Assembly: GCA_031273445.1 (NCBI GenBank)
Contig: JAISRV010000182.1
Location: forward strand, 1-28,026
Origin: Candidatus Adiutrix sp.
GTDB lineage: Bacteria; Desulfobacterota; Desulfarculia; Adiutricales; Adiutricaceae
Direction: 5' to 3'
DNA: 28,026 nt
The position numbers and the translations under genes were made by a program. The notes beneath the pieces were generated by a model, which was not told where the DNA came from, made no database searches, and saw nothing but the letters and a program-made list of their open reading frames with translations. This document shows positions 7,963 through 14,779 of this stretch, one piece after another. Within the stretch, counting starts at the first letter, position 1. Every line of letters starts with the position of its first letter.

Positions 7963-10900
7963 ATCGAACACGCCAATGAGGACCTGCGGCAGAACCTGAA
8001 GACAATAACGGAACAGGTCAAAGCCGATCCGGAACTGGCCCTGGGGCTGAGCGGCGAAAGAAGAGCCTACGTCAACGCGACGGCGGTAGAGAGCTTCTTC
8101 CAGGAGGCGGTTGAGCAAACGGGCGCGGATATGGACGACGTCGTGAGCGGACTTATGGAGCCGCTGGGCGTCAGCCGTGACGCCTTTTTCGAGGCCCTGG
8201 ACAACGGCACGGACGTTCTGATCGACCTGACGGCCCTGCCGGAAGTGGTCAACAACCCCTTATGGGACCAGATAATAGACCTGGCCACGGTCGAACCCCT
8301 GGCAGTGACCAGGGAGATGGAAGCCGATCTGGCGGAAATGGCGGCCAACCCGCCGGTCATCCTGGGCCGGGCCGACGCGGACGTGACCACGGAAACCAAA
8401 ACCGACCTGGAAAGACGCCTGACGGCGGCCGGCCGGAGCAAGGCCGATACTAAACGCGACGCGATCATGTTGTCGCGTATGGCCGGCAGGCTGGCCAGCT
8501 ATACCGGGGCGGACCCCAACGCCTTAATCAGGAATGTGATATTCGGACGGGCCGGGGTTGACGGGCAGCTGGCGGCCGGGCAAGGAGGCCTGAATCAAGG
8601 CCGGATCAGTCAGGCCATATCCTCGCTGTTCCAGCGCGTCTGGAACGGCGCGGCGGAGCGCTTTGAACAATTCAAGGAAGAATTCATCGGCTCTGGAATC
8701 GGAGAAAGACTTTACGGCTGGGGCTTTTATTTCAGCGACAACCGGCACAACGCGGACGGCTACCGCCGCCGGCTCAGCGGCAACAGCCAGACGATATACA
8801 ACGGCAAACCTTATTTCCAGATGAATAACGGCTGGAAGTATTTCGACGAAGACAACAGTTTCAAAAAAATGCCTTACGATTCGGCCTTGCGTCAGGCCCT
8901 GGACGTTTTTGAAAGGTACGGGAAAACAGACGGCAAGCTTAACCTGCAAGATAAACTGAAGTCTTTCCAGAAAGAATTAGGGGCCGTACTGACCGGCCGG
9001 GCTCCACAGACCCGCAAGACGGTCATTGGCTACGAAGGCAGGATGGATGAAATTCTGTTCGACGAAGCCAGGCTGCGGAAGGAAATAGAAACAGCCAAAG
9101 AAGCCATGAAAATAATAAGCCGCCTTAAGACCGCCAAAGGCGGAGCGCTTTATCAGGCGGACATTCCCGAAAACGACGTGTTGCTGGATTACGACGCCGG
9201 GCTGGCGGAACAGCCGGAAAGCGTCAGGACCTCTCTGGAGACCCTGGTTGAAGAACGCGGACTCGGCGATATGCTGACCCGGCCGGAAGACGGCGAAGCC
9301 CCGGACGGCCTGACCATCTACCGGCGGCTGGCCAGAGAACTGGGCGCGGAGAGGGAAGCTTCCCTGCTCCTGAACGAATACGGCGTCAAGGGAGCGCGTT
9401 ATGCGGCCAGGGCCAGCCATGACCGGGGCGCGAATGCGCAAAACTTCGTCGTTTACGACGCGGGGTCCATTGAGATTCTGGAGAGCTTTTACCAAAGCGC
9501 CATAAACGACCAGAATCAGGCGGAAAACGAAGAAGTTTTTTCCGAACCGGAAGGGGCCAAGGAGACGCCCAGCCGGGCCTGGCCGCGGGGTTTTCCCAAT
9601 GTGACGCCCCTGACCACGGTGGGCAGGATGAAAGCCCATCCGGACTACCAGGCGGCCAAAGGCGGCGACAGGGAAGCGGCGGCCCGGCTGATTCTGGACA
9701 TTATGGCCGGGAAAGCCCAGCAGGAGAAACTGCGGCAACTGGCCGAGGCTTACCCGGACGCTATTGTGGTTCCGGTCCATGCGGAAGAACAGTCAGGAAG
9801 AAATAGGATACCGGGTAAATTCGCGGACTATATAGGCAAAGCGGCCGGGCTGGAAGTGAACACCGATATCATTCAAGCCGGCCGTGTAGGCCGAACCGGC
9901 AGCGACGCCTGGCATCGCCTGGCCTTTCGGCCCAAGTTCGACGGAGAAGTGCAAAAAGGCCGGCAATACATTCTGGTTGACGACGTGACCACCGGCGGAG
10001 GCACCTTCAGCGAACTGCGGCGCTACATTGAAATGAACGGCGGCCAAGTGGTCCACATGGCCAGCCTGGGCACGGCCCAATTCAGCGCCAATATAGCCCT
10101 GAGCGAAAAAACAAGGCTTGCCCTGGAAGCCCAATATGGTGTAGAATCATTACAATCATTCTTAAAGGAGACCGGTCTTTATGGCGGAAACCACCAAGCC
10201 CTCACCGAATCCGAAGCCAGAACAATCCTGGCGGCCCGGACCCTTGACCAGGCGAGAAATAGAATCCTTGCGACAAGACAGAAGGGACTGTCACAAACAC
10301 AGCCAGGAAGCCTTCAAGGACGTGAAGCCGCTGGCGAAGCGGTAAATTCCCCCGCCCCCGCCGGCGCGTCGCCCGACGCGCCCGGCCAAAAATCCCCTAA
10401 ATCCCTTTATCAAGACCAAAACGAATTTCGCGGCCGCACGGACTTTCTGCCCGGCAACATCGCCCGCGTCGTTTTTAGCCCCAAGGCCGACTCTTCCACG
10501 GCCATGCACGAGTTCCAGCACATTTTCATCAGAATGGCCAAGGGCATTCTGGCCCTGCCTGACGACCAGATCATCGACAAGGCCGCCCGTGACCAATTGC
10601 GGACCGACATCGAAGCCCTGGGCCAGTGGGCCGGGCTGAAGCCGGGCGAAGAATGGACCACGGAGGCTCACGAGAAAGTCGCCAAGGCCTTTGAGGCCTA
10701 TTTGATGGAAGGCAAAGCCCCGGTCAAGGAACTGCGGGGGCTTTTCAGCCGCATGAAGAAGCTGCTGCTGGACATCTACAAAACCTTAAAAAATCTGAAT
10801 GTGGAGCTGACTGACGACGTGCGCCGGGTCTTCGACCGTCAGCTGGCCACGGAAGAGGAACTGGCCCTGGAGAGCTGGCGCGAGGAGCCCGTCTTCAACC

Positions 10901-12288
10901 TTGACGACATGCAAAAGGAGGTGGACCCGCAGCTTTGGGCCGAATATACGGCGGCCCGGGAAAAAGCCCGGCAGAAGGCCCGGGAAGATTTGGTCAAATT
11001 CCGCAACGCCGAGCATAAAAAACTGGTCGCCAAGTGGAGAAGAGAGGGCCAGGCGGAAGCCCGCCAGGACCCGCGCCAGCGGCATCTGGCCGATATCGTC
11101 AACGGCGGCGGAATCAGGCGGAACAGCCTGGAAGCCGGGGGCTACGACGCCGAGGCCATCGCCATGCTGGCCAAAAAGCGCGTGGGCCTGATTACAGCCA
11201 AAAACGACAAGGGCCAAGGCTACGACGAATGGGCCAAAACCTTCGGCTATGACGACAACAGCGACGACTTTATTCAGGACATCATCAACACACCGACCAT
11301 TGACGAACTGACGGAAGCCTATGTGGCCGAGCAAGAGAGCCTGTTCGCCGACTATTTCGACGCCGAGCTGGGCATAAGCGAAGCCGAGATCGACGTCTAC
11401 GAGATGGAACGCAACATGATGCTGGCCTTTCTGGGCCGGAAGCCGCCGAAGCCCGGCAGTTGGCGCGACATTAAAGCCAGGATAGATCAGAAAAACGGCC
11501 TGAAGACGGTGGAGGAGCTGCTGAGCCAGAGCGGCGAGGAGCTGAAGGCGGGACTGAAGGCCATAATCAGGGCGGCCCGGGATTACTACAAGGAGGGTCT
11601 GGAAAAGGGCCTGGAGACGGGGAAGAAGAAAGGCTACAAGGAAGGGGCGCAAAGCGCCGGCCAAGCCGGCTTCGACCTGGGCACGGCCCAGGAAAGGGAT
11701 CGGGCCGCGAAGCAGCGGGTCAAGCTGATGGCCCAGGAACGGGCCAGGGCCATGGAACAGCGGCTTAATTTGGCCGCGCGGCTGAGATCGGCCACGGAAC
11801 ACAAAATAGAGGTTCTTAAGACCGAGGCCGAATGGCGGAAGATCGTCGGCCAGAAGGCGGCCCTGCCCTATAAATACGGCGGCATTGAGCCGGAATATCA
11901 CGCGCAGATAAAAAACCTGCTGGCCCGGGCCGGGATGGGCCAACCGGTTCAGGCCAGAAGCGGCCTGGGCGAGTTCATTCAGCAACTGGAAGCGGACGGC
12001 GCCCCGGTGGCCGTGGCCGACTGGCTGATGGCGGCCGAGTGGCCGCGCCGGCAGGGCGGCAAGAGGGCCGGCTCATTGAAAACCTGGCGCGGCCTGAGCT
12101 ACGACCAGTTTATTGACCTTAAAAACGCGGTGAAGAATTTAACCCTGCTGGGCCGCACCCAGCAGCAGGTGCGCGTGGACGGCCGCTTGAGGAACGAGAC
12201 CGAGGCCGTCAGGGAGTTGATTGTTGGTTTACCAAAATGGTTTATCAAAAGGGATAAGGGGTTGTGGATTGTTTCAGTAACCCCTTGA
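7960..12288 (+). CDS. Phage/ICE-type polyvalent protein, C-terminal part
   Basis: A 1,442-aa protein, probably the continuation of the ORF before it. Residues 1-220 are a helical polyvalent-type region (RAYVNATAVESFFQEA, about 35-50). 228-512 is an ART-like domain nearly duplicating residues 658-940 of the upstream ORF, again with Asn (229) in place of the usual His. About 545-735 is a phosphoribosyltransferase-like domain with the PRPP-binding pattern ILVDDVTTGGGT at 671-682. 755-805 is a low-complexity Pro/Ala/Gln linker. 840-960 is a second metallopeptidase-like domain, HEFQH at 850-854 followed by AFEAYLMEGKAP. 960-1370 is charged helix with a Lys/Gly-rich patch (about 1210-1235), and the end (WRGLSYDQF, about 1376) matches the upstream ORF's end (WRDMSVGDF). 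The last about 20 residues look like read-through into unrelated DNA, so the C terminus is probably truncated. It stops 7 bases before a tRNA-Lys gene. Confidence 0.85.
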   Translation: MIEHANEDLRQNLKTITEQVKADPELALGLSGERRAYVNATAVESFFQEAVEQTGADMDDVVSGLMEPLGVSRDAFFEALDNGTDVLIDLTALPEVVNNPLWDQIIDLATVEPLAVTREMEADLAEMAANPPVILGRADADVTTETKTDLERRLTAAGRSKADTKRDAIMLSRMAGRLASYTGADPNALIRNVIFGRAGVDGQLAAGQGGLNQGRISQAISSLFQRVWNGAAERFEQFKEEFIGSGIGERLYGWGFYFSDNRHNADGYRRRLSGNSQTIYNGKPYFQMNNGWKYFDEDNSFKKMPYDSALRQALDVFERYGKTDGKLNLQDKLKSFQKELGAVLTGRAPQTRKTVIGYEGRMDEILFDEARLRKEIETAKEAMKIISRLKTAKGGALYQADIPENDVLLDYDAGLAEQPESVRTSLETLVEERGLGDMLTRPEDGEAPDGLTIYRRLARELGAEREASLLLNEYGVKGARYAARASHDRGANAQNFVVYDAGSIEILESFYQSAINDQNQAENEEVFSEPEGAKETPSRAWPRGFPNVTPLTTVGRMKAHPDYQAAKGGDREAAARLILDIMAGKAQQEKLRQLAEAYPDAIVVPVHAEEQSGRNRIPGKFADYIGKAAGLEVNTDIIQAGRVGRTGSDAWHRLAFRPKFDGEVQKGRQYILVDDVTTGGGTFSELRRYIEMNGGQVVHMASLGTAQFSANIALSEKTRLALEAQYGVESLQSFLKETGLYGGNHQALTESEARTILAARTLDQARNRILATRQKGLSQTQPGSLQGREAAGEAVNSPAPAGASPDAPGQKSPKSLYQDQNEFRGRTDFLPGNIARVVFSPKADSSTAMHEFQHIFIRMAKGILALPDDQIIDKAARDQLRTDIEALGQWAGLKPGEEWTTEAHEKVAKAFEAYLMEGKAPVKELRGLFSRMKKLLLDIYKTLKNLNVELTDDVRRVFDRQLATEEELALESWREEPVFNLDDMQKEVDPQLWAEYTAAREKARQKAREDLVKFRNAEHKKLVAKWRREGQAEARQDPRQRHLADIVNGGGIRRNSLEAGGYDAEAIAMLAKKRVGLITAKNDKGQGYDEWAKTFGYDDNSDDFIQDIINTPTIDELTEAYVAEQESLFADYFDAELGISEAEIDVYEMERNMMLAFLGRKPPKPGSWRDIKARIDQKNGLKTVEELLSQSGEELKAGLKAIIRAARDYYKEGLEKGLETGKKKGYKEGAQSAGQAGFDLGTAQERDRAAKQRVKLMAQERARAMEQRLNLAARLRSATEHKIEVLKTEAEWRKIVGQKAALPYKYGGIEPEYHAQIKNLLARAGMGQPVQARSGLGEFIQQLEADGAPVAVADWLMAAEWPRRQGGKRAGSLKTWRGLSYDQFIDLKNAVKNLTLLGRTQQQVRVDGRLRNETEAVRELIVGLPKWFIKRDKGLWIVSVTP
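8641..9490 (+). repeat. Direct repeat copy 2: ART-like module of the polyvalent gene
   Basis: Partner of the 850-bp repeat at 5382-6231. The flanking modules differ: an LPD3-like domain precedes copy 1 and a phosphoribosyltransferase-like domain follows copy 2. The duplication therefore concerns this module, with more diverged homologous flanks on the C-terminal side (metallopeptidase, helical region, WR-x-[ML]-S motif). Confidence 0.92.
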
Positions 12289-12294
12289 TTTTAT
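12256..12294 (+). terminator. Probable intrinsic terminator overlapping the end of the polyvalent gene
   Basis: An 8-bp stem (12256-12263 with 12279-12286, AAGGGGTT/AACCCCTT, loop of 15) is followed on the plus strand by GATTTTATT. It overlaps the stop codon of the polyvalent ORF. In the other direction it lies just past the tRNA-Lys 3' end and could also stop that transcript. Confidence 0.55.
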
Positions 12295-12370
12295 TGGTGC
12301 GCCGCATAGGAATCGAACCTATAACCTAATGATTAAGAGTCATTTGCTCTGCCAATTGAGCTAGCGGCGC
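12295..12370 (-). tRNA. tRNA-Lys (anticodon CUU)
   Basis: On the minus strand a 7-bp acceptor stem (GCGCCGC with GCGGCGC), D arm (TAGCTCAATTGGCAGAGC), anticodon arm AATGA-CTCTTAA-TCATT and TTCGATT T-loop form a full cloverleaf of 73 nt plus an encoded CCA (12297-12295). The loop CTCTTAA gives anticodon CTT, so lysine AAG codons. A consensus promoter lies directly upstream. The polyvalent-gene block ends 7 bases from its 3' end, the typical position of elements integrated at tRNA genes. Confidence 0.96.
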
Positions 12371-12385
12371 ATACAATCTGTTTGA

Positions 12386-12413
12386 ATTATATTGGAAAAA
12401 ATGGTTTTGTCAA
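12386..12413 (-). promoter_or_regulatory. Consensus promoter for tRNA-Lys
   Basis: TTGACA (12413-12408), 16-base spacer, TATAAT (12391-12386) on the minus strand: both hexamers are perfect. It sits 15 bases before the mature tRNA 5' end. Confidence 0.88.
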
Positions 12414-12601
12414 TAGCCTGATTCGTCAATTTTGCGAGTAAGTAAAATGCCCTAAGACGGATATTTCATGAGGCTACTTTGATTATGCGCAAAGAGTGAC
12501 GTCAAGACGCTTTTTGCAAAAACGTAATCGGCAAGCGGCTCAAACAGATAGTTTAACGAAGGGCCGTCAGGGCTTGAGCCCGGCGATGATTTCGTTTATT
12601 A
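12414..12601. other. Gene-free stretch between the tRNA-Lys promoter and the dsbA promoter
   Basis: I see no gene with a ribosome binding site in this part of the 335-bp interval between tRNA-Lys and dsbA. An open frame in phase with dsbA runs back to 12496, but it lacks a start signal and its composition is not protein-like. Confidence 0.4.
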
Positions 12602-12630
12602 TTGACCGGAACGCGACAATGTCTTATGTT
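12602..12630 (+). promoter_or_regulatory. Candidate promoter for the dsbA-like gene
   Basis: TTGACC (12602-12607), 17-base spacer and TATGTT (12625-12630), 75 bases before the chosen start codon. A hairpin (12671-12688, 7-bp stem with a GCGA loop) follows in the presumed leader. Preceded by seven A residues, it would read as an intrinsic terminator in the minus direction. Confidence 0.45.
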
Positions 12631-12705
12631 GAACACGGCGCTTTGCTCAATCAATGGCGCGATAAAAAAATCCGGCCGCGAGGCCGGACTACAGGGAGCA
12701 TCATA

Positions 12706-13392
12706 ATGCCTAAACTTTTCAGAAAAACCATCGCGGGCCTCGCCTTGCTGGCTATAGCCGCCTGGGCCCCGACTGCCTATGGCGCGGATCAAAACAGCGG
12801 TCAGACGGACTTCAAGCTCGGCGAGCATTATGTCGAATTGTCCAAACCATACGTCAAAATCAGCAAATCCGCCCAGCACAAGATAGAAACGGTTCTTTTC
12901 CTGTGGTATAATTGCCCATCCTGCTATCGTCTGGATACCGATATAAATCAATGGGTAGAAAATCTGCCCGACGATGTGGAATTTATCCGCCTTCCGGCGA
13001 TTTTCGGCCACCCGGCAGTAGACTTGCACGCCCGCATTTTTATGACCCTGGAAATCCTGGGGGCCGACAATACCGTTCATGTCAAAGTTTTTGACCTTTT
13101 TCAGCGTCAGAAGCAGGTGGTCAACGCTGTCGCCGAGCTGCCCTCTCTGGCCCAAAAACTCGGCTTCGACCCGGACAAGTTTGTAGAAACATTCAATTCG
13201 CCCGCCGTAGACGCCGAAATGGAGCGTGTGCAGAAACTGATCGACATCTACCGGGTAAATGTGGTGCCGACTATTATCATCAACGGCAAATACGCTTATG
13301 ATTCCGGCATGGTCGGAGGAGTCCCCAATTTTACCGATTTGGCCGACATATTGATTGAAAAAGAAAGACAAGCCGCCAATCCGGCCCAATGA
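12706..13392 (+). CDS. dsbA: DsbA-like thiol:disulfide oxidoreductase
   Basis: A 228-aa exported thioredoxin-fold protein that would introduce disulfides into periplasmic proteins. The N terminus (MPKLFRK, then a hydrophobic run to AYGA at about residue 27) is a signal peptide. The active site is FLWYNCPSCYRLD with Cys70 and Cys73: CPSC instead of the usual CPHC, which would be expected to alter the redox potential. The conserved cis-proline loop is present (NVVPTIIINGKY). The ATG at 12706 is favoured over the upstream frame (open to 12496) because GGGAG lies 7 bases before it and the signal peptide starts right there. It is a single gene between two tRNA genes on the other strand. No dsbB is visible in the window. 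Confidence 0.88.
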   Translation: MPKLFRKTIAGLALLAIAAWAPTAYGADQNSGQTDFKLGEHYVELSKPYVKISKSAQHKIETVLFLWYNCPSCYRLDTDINQWVENLPDDVEFIRLPAIFGHPAVDLHARIFMTLEILGADNTVHVKVFDLFQRQKQVVNAVAELPSLAQKLGFDPDKFVETFNSPAVDAEMERVQKLIDIYRVNVVPTIIINGKYAYDSGMVGGVPNFTDLADILIEKERQAANPAQ

Positions 13393-13411
13393 GCCGCCGG
13401 GCGGGAGAGCT

Positions 13412-13435
13412 CCGGCCGCGCCGTAGCGCGGCCGG
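13412..13435 (+). other. Strong hairpin after dsbA, no T-tract
   Basis: A perfect 10-bp GC-only stem (13412-13421 with 13426-13435) with a 4-base loop lies 20 bases after the dsbA stop. No run of T follows on either strand, so it may protect or end the mRNA with Rho rather than act as a classical intrinsic terminator. Confidence 0.5.
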
Positions 13436-13494
13436 GGCCTGCTAAGAAAGGCGTTTATTTAGGAAAGAGCTATTAGCGAGGATTTGTATAAGGC

Positions 13495-13572
13495 TGGGGT
13501 GAGTGAGGGGATTTGAACCCCCGGCCTCCAGGGCCACAACCTGGCGCTCTAACCAGCTGAGCTACACCCACC
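13495..13572 (-). tRNA. tRNA-His (anticodon GUG)
   Basis: The minus strand shows the extra 5' G (position 13572) typical of tRNA-His opposite discriminator C, and acceptor GTGGGTG/CACTCAC with one G-U pair. The anticodon arm CAGG-TTGTGGC-CCTG gives anticodon GTG, with GGTTCAAAT in the T arm and an encoded CCA (13497-13495). Confidence 0.96.
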
Positions 13573-13590
13573 GTCAATCGACAATCGATA

Positions 13591-13619
13591 CTTATACCCC
13601 AGATTGAAGACGAAAGCAA
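13591..13619 (-). promoter_or_regulatory. Promoter for tRNA-His
   Basis: TTGCTT (13619-13614), 17-base spacer and TATAAG (13596-13591) on the minus strand, 18 bases from the tRNA 5' end. Confidence 0.6.
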
Positions 13620-13632
13620 GCATTTTTAAAAA
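13604..13632 (+). promoter_or_regulatory. Candidate promoter for the molybdopterin-binding protein gene
   Basis: TTGAAG (13604-13609), 17-base spacer and TAAAAA (13627-13632) on the plus strand, overlapping the tRNA-His promoter on the other strand. It would start a leader of about 95 nt. Confidence 0.4.
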
Positions 13633-13641
13633 ATCTCTATA

Positions 13642-13720
13642 TCACGGCCAGGGCGAGCCCCTGGCGCCACCTCAAACGGCCGGGCTCCCGAGTCGACATC
13701 AGGTTCGCGGGTAGCCCTAT
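13642..13720 (+). promoter_or_regulatory. Structured leader upstream of the molybdopterin-binding protein gene
   Basis: Two hairpins are visible: CCAGGG/CCCTGG (13648-13653 with 13659-13664) and an interrupted stem GGGCT-CCCG with CGGG-T-AGCCC (13683-13691 with 13707-13716), the latter followed by TATTTT. With GCCACC and GGCTCCCG segments it vaguely recalls the Moco RNA class, but I cannot match the consensus with confidence. The final stem plus T-rich tail could be an attenuator. Confidence 0.35.
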
Positions 13721-13735
13721 TTTGTGAGATGATCA

Positions 13736-14764
13736 ATGAAATCAATTGCAACTAAAAATGCATTAGGCTTGACTATCTGCCATGATATAACGGAAATTAT
13801 TGTCGGCGAACATAAAAAAGTGGCCTTTAAGCGCGGACACGTGGTGCGCCCTGAAGACATCCCCCATCTTCTGCGCCTGGGAAAAGAACACCTGTTCGTC
13901 TGGAGCGATAACCAGGAGGGCTGGCTGCATGAAGATGAAGCCGCCCGGCGCATCGCCGCGGCCATCAGCGGCCCGGGCGTGGTTTCCGACGCGCCGGTCG
14001 AAGGACGCATCAACCTTAAATCTTCCCGACGGGGCTTGGCGGTAATTGATTTGGATCTTCTGACGGAAATAAACAATGTCCCGGACGTGACCGTGGCCAC
14101 GATTCACACTATGCGCGAAGTGGCTGAAGGTCACTTGCTGGCTGGAACGCGGGTAGTGCCGCTGTGCGTGCCGGAAGGGGCTATAGAAAAAGTCGAGGAA
14201 CTGTGCGTCGCCCGCCCGCCCCTCATTACGGTGCGCCCCTTTGAAAACCACAGGATAGGGATCGTCACCACCGGCAGCGAAGTTTATCACGGGCGAATTA
14301 AAGATGGTTTTGGCCCTATTTTAAAAGAAAAATTCGCGCATTGGGGCGGAGAGATAATATCCCAGACGCTGGCGCCGGACGACCCCCGGGAAACCGCGCA
14401 GGCCATAGAGAAAACAATTGACGCGGGCGCCACTATAGTTGCGGTGACCGGGGGCATGAGCGTCGATCCGGACGACAAAACTCCGGCCGCCATAAGAACG
14501 GTCTCGACTGAAATAATAACTTACGGCGCGCCGGTCTACCCCGGCGCCATGTTCATGCTGGGCTACAGAGGCGACATCGCCATCATGGGTCTTCCCGGCT
14601 GCGTGATGTATGCCCGGGCCAGCATTTTCGACCTTATAGCTCCGCGTATCCTGGCCGGGCTGCGTCTCTCCCGCCGTGATTTTATCCATCTGGCCCACGG
14701 CGGTCTATGCGAAAACTGCCCGGAATGCCGCTATCCCAACTGCGTTTTCGGCAAAAGCGGCTGA
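13736..14764 (+). CDS. Molybdopterin-binding protein (MoaB/MogA/MoeA-type domain)
   Basis: A 342-aa cytoplasmic protein. Residues about 165-315 form a molybdopterin-binding fold of the MoCF type: GIVTTGSEVYHG, VAVTGGMSVDPDDKTP (the GG-x-S/D-x-D-x-T phosphate and metal region), PVYPGAMF and IMGLPGCVMY. The N-terminal half (1-160) is not a full MoeA. The protein ends in a Cys cluster, CENCPECRYPNC, that might bind metal. It probably handles molybdopterin or its metal insertion for Mo/W enzymes; the exact step cannot be read off. The ATG at 13736 is forced by an in-frame TGA two codons upstream, and its ribosome binding site (GTGAG) is weak. The gene is convergent with the photolyase-like gene, 15 bases apart. 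Confidence 0.85.
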   Translation: MKSIATKNALGLTICHDITEIIVGEHKKVAFKRGHVVRPEDIPHLLRLGKEHLFVWSDNQEGWLHEDEAARRIAAAISGPGVVSDAPVEGRINLKSSRRGLAVIDLDLLTEINNVPDVTVATIHTMREVAEGHLLAGTRVVPLCVPEGAIEKVEELCVARPPLITVRPFENHRIGIVTTGSEVYHGRIKDGFGPILKEKFAHWGGEIISQTLAPDDPRETAQAIEKTIDAGATIVAVTGGMSVDPDDKTPAAIRTVSTEIITYGAPVYPGAMFMLGYRGDIAIMGLPGCVMYARASIFDLIAPRILAGLRLSRRDFIHLAHGGLCENCPECRYPNCVFGKSG

Positions 14765-14779
14765 CTATGGCTAATAAAA

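Noticed and set aside
5295..8021. 908-aa ORF on the minus strand
   Set aside because: It is the antisense shadow of the polyvalent genes: no ribosome binding site, Phe/Gln/Val-rich composition typical of reverse frames of GC-rich genes, and no recognisable motif.
10786..11985. 399-aa ORF on the minus strand
   Set aside because: Antisense shadow of the second polyvalent ORF, whose plus-strand frame has clear domains.
3318..12370. Attachment-site repeat of the tRNA-Lys 3' end at the far side of the polyvalent block
   Set aside because: No copy of the tRNA 3' sequence was found near 3318-3420, so no att pair is claimed.
13655..13720. Possible tRNA-Sec or tRNA-Pyl in the leader of the molybdopterin gene (CTCAAA and GGTTCG words)
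   Set aside because: No acceptor or T-arm pairing can be built around them.
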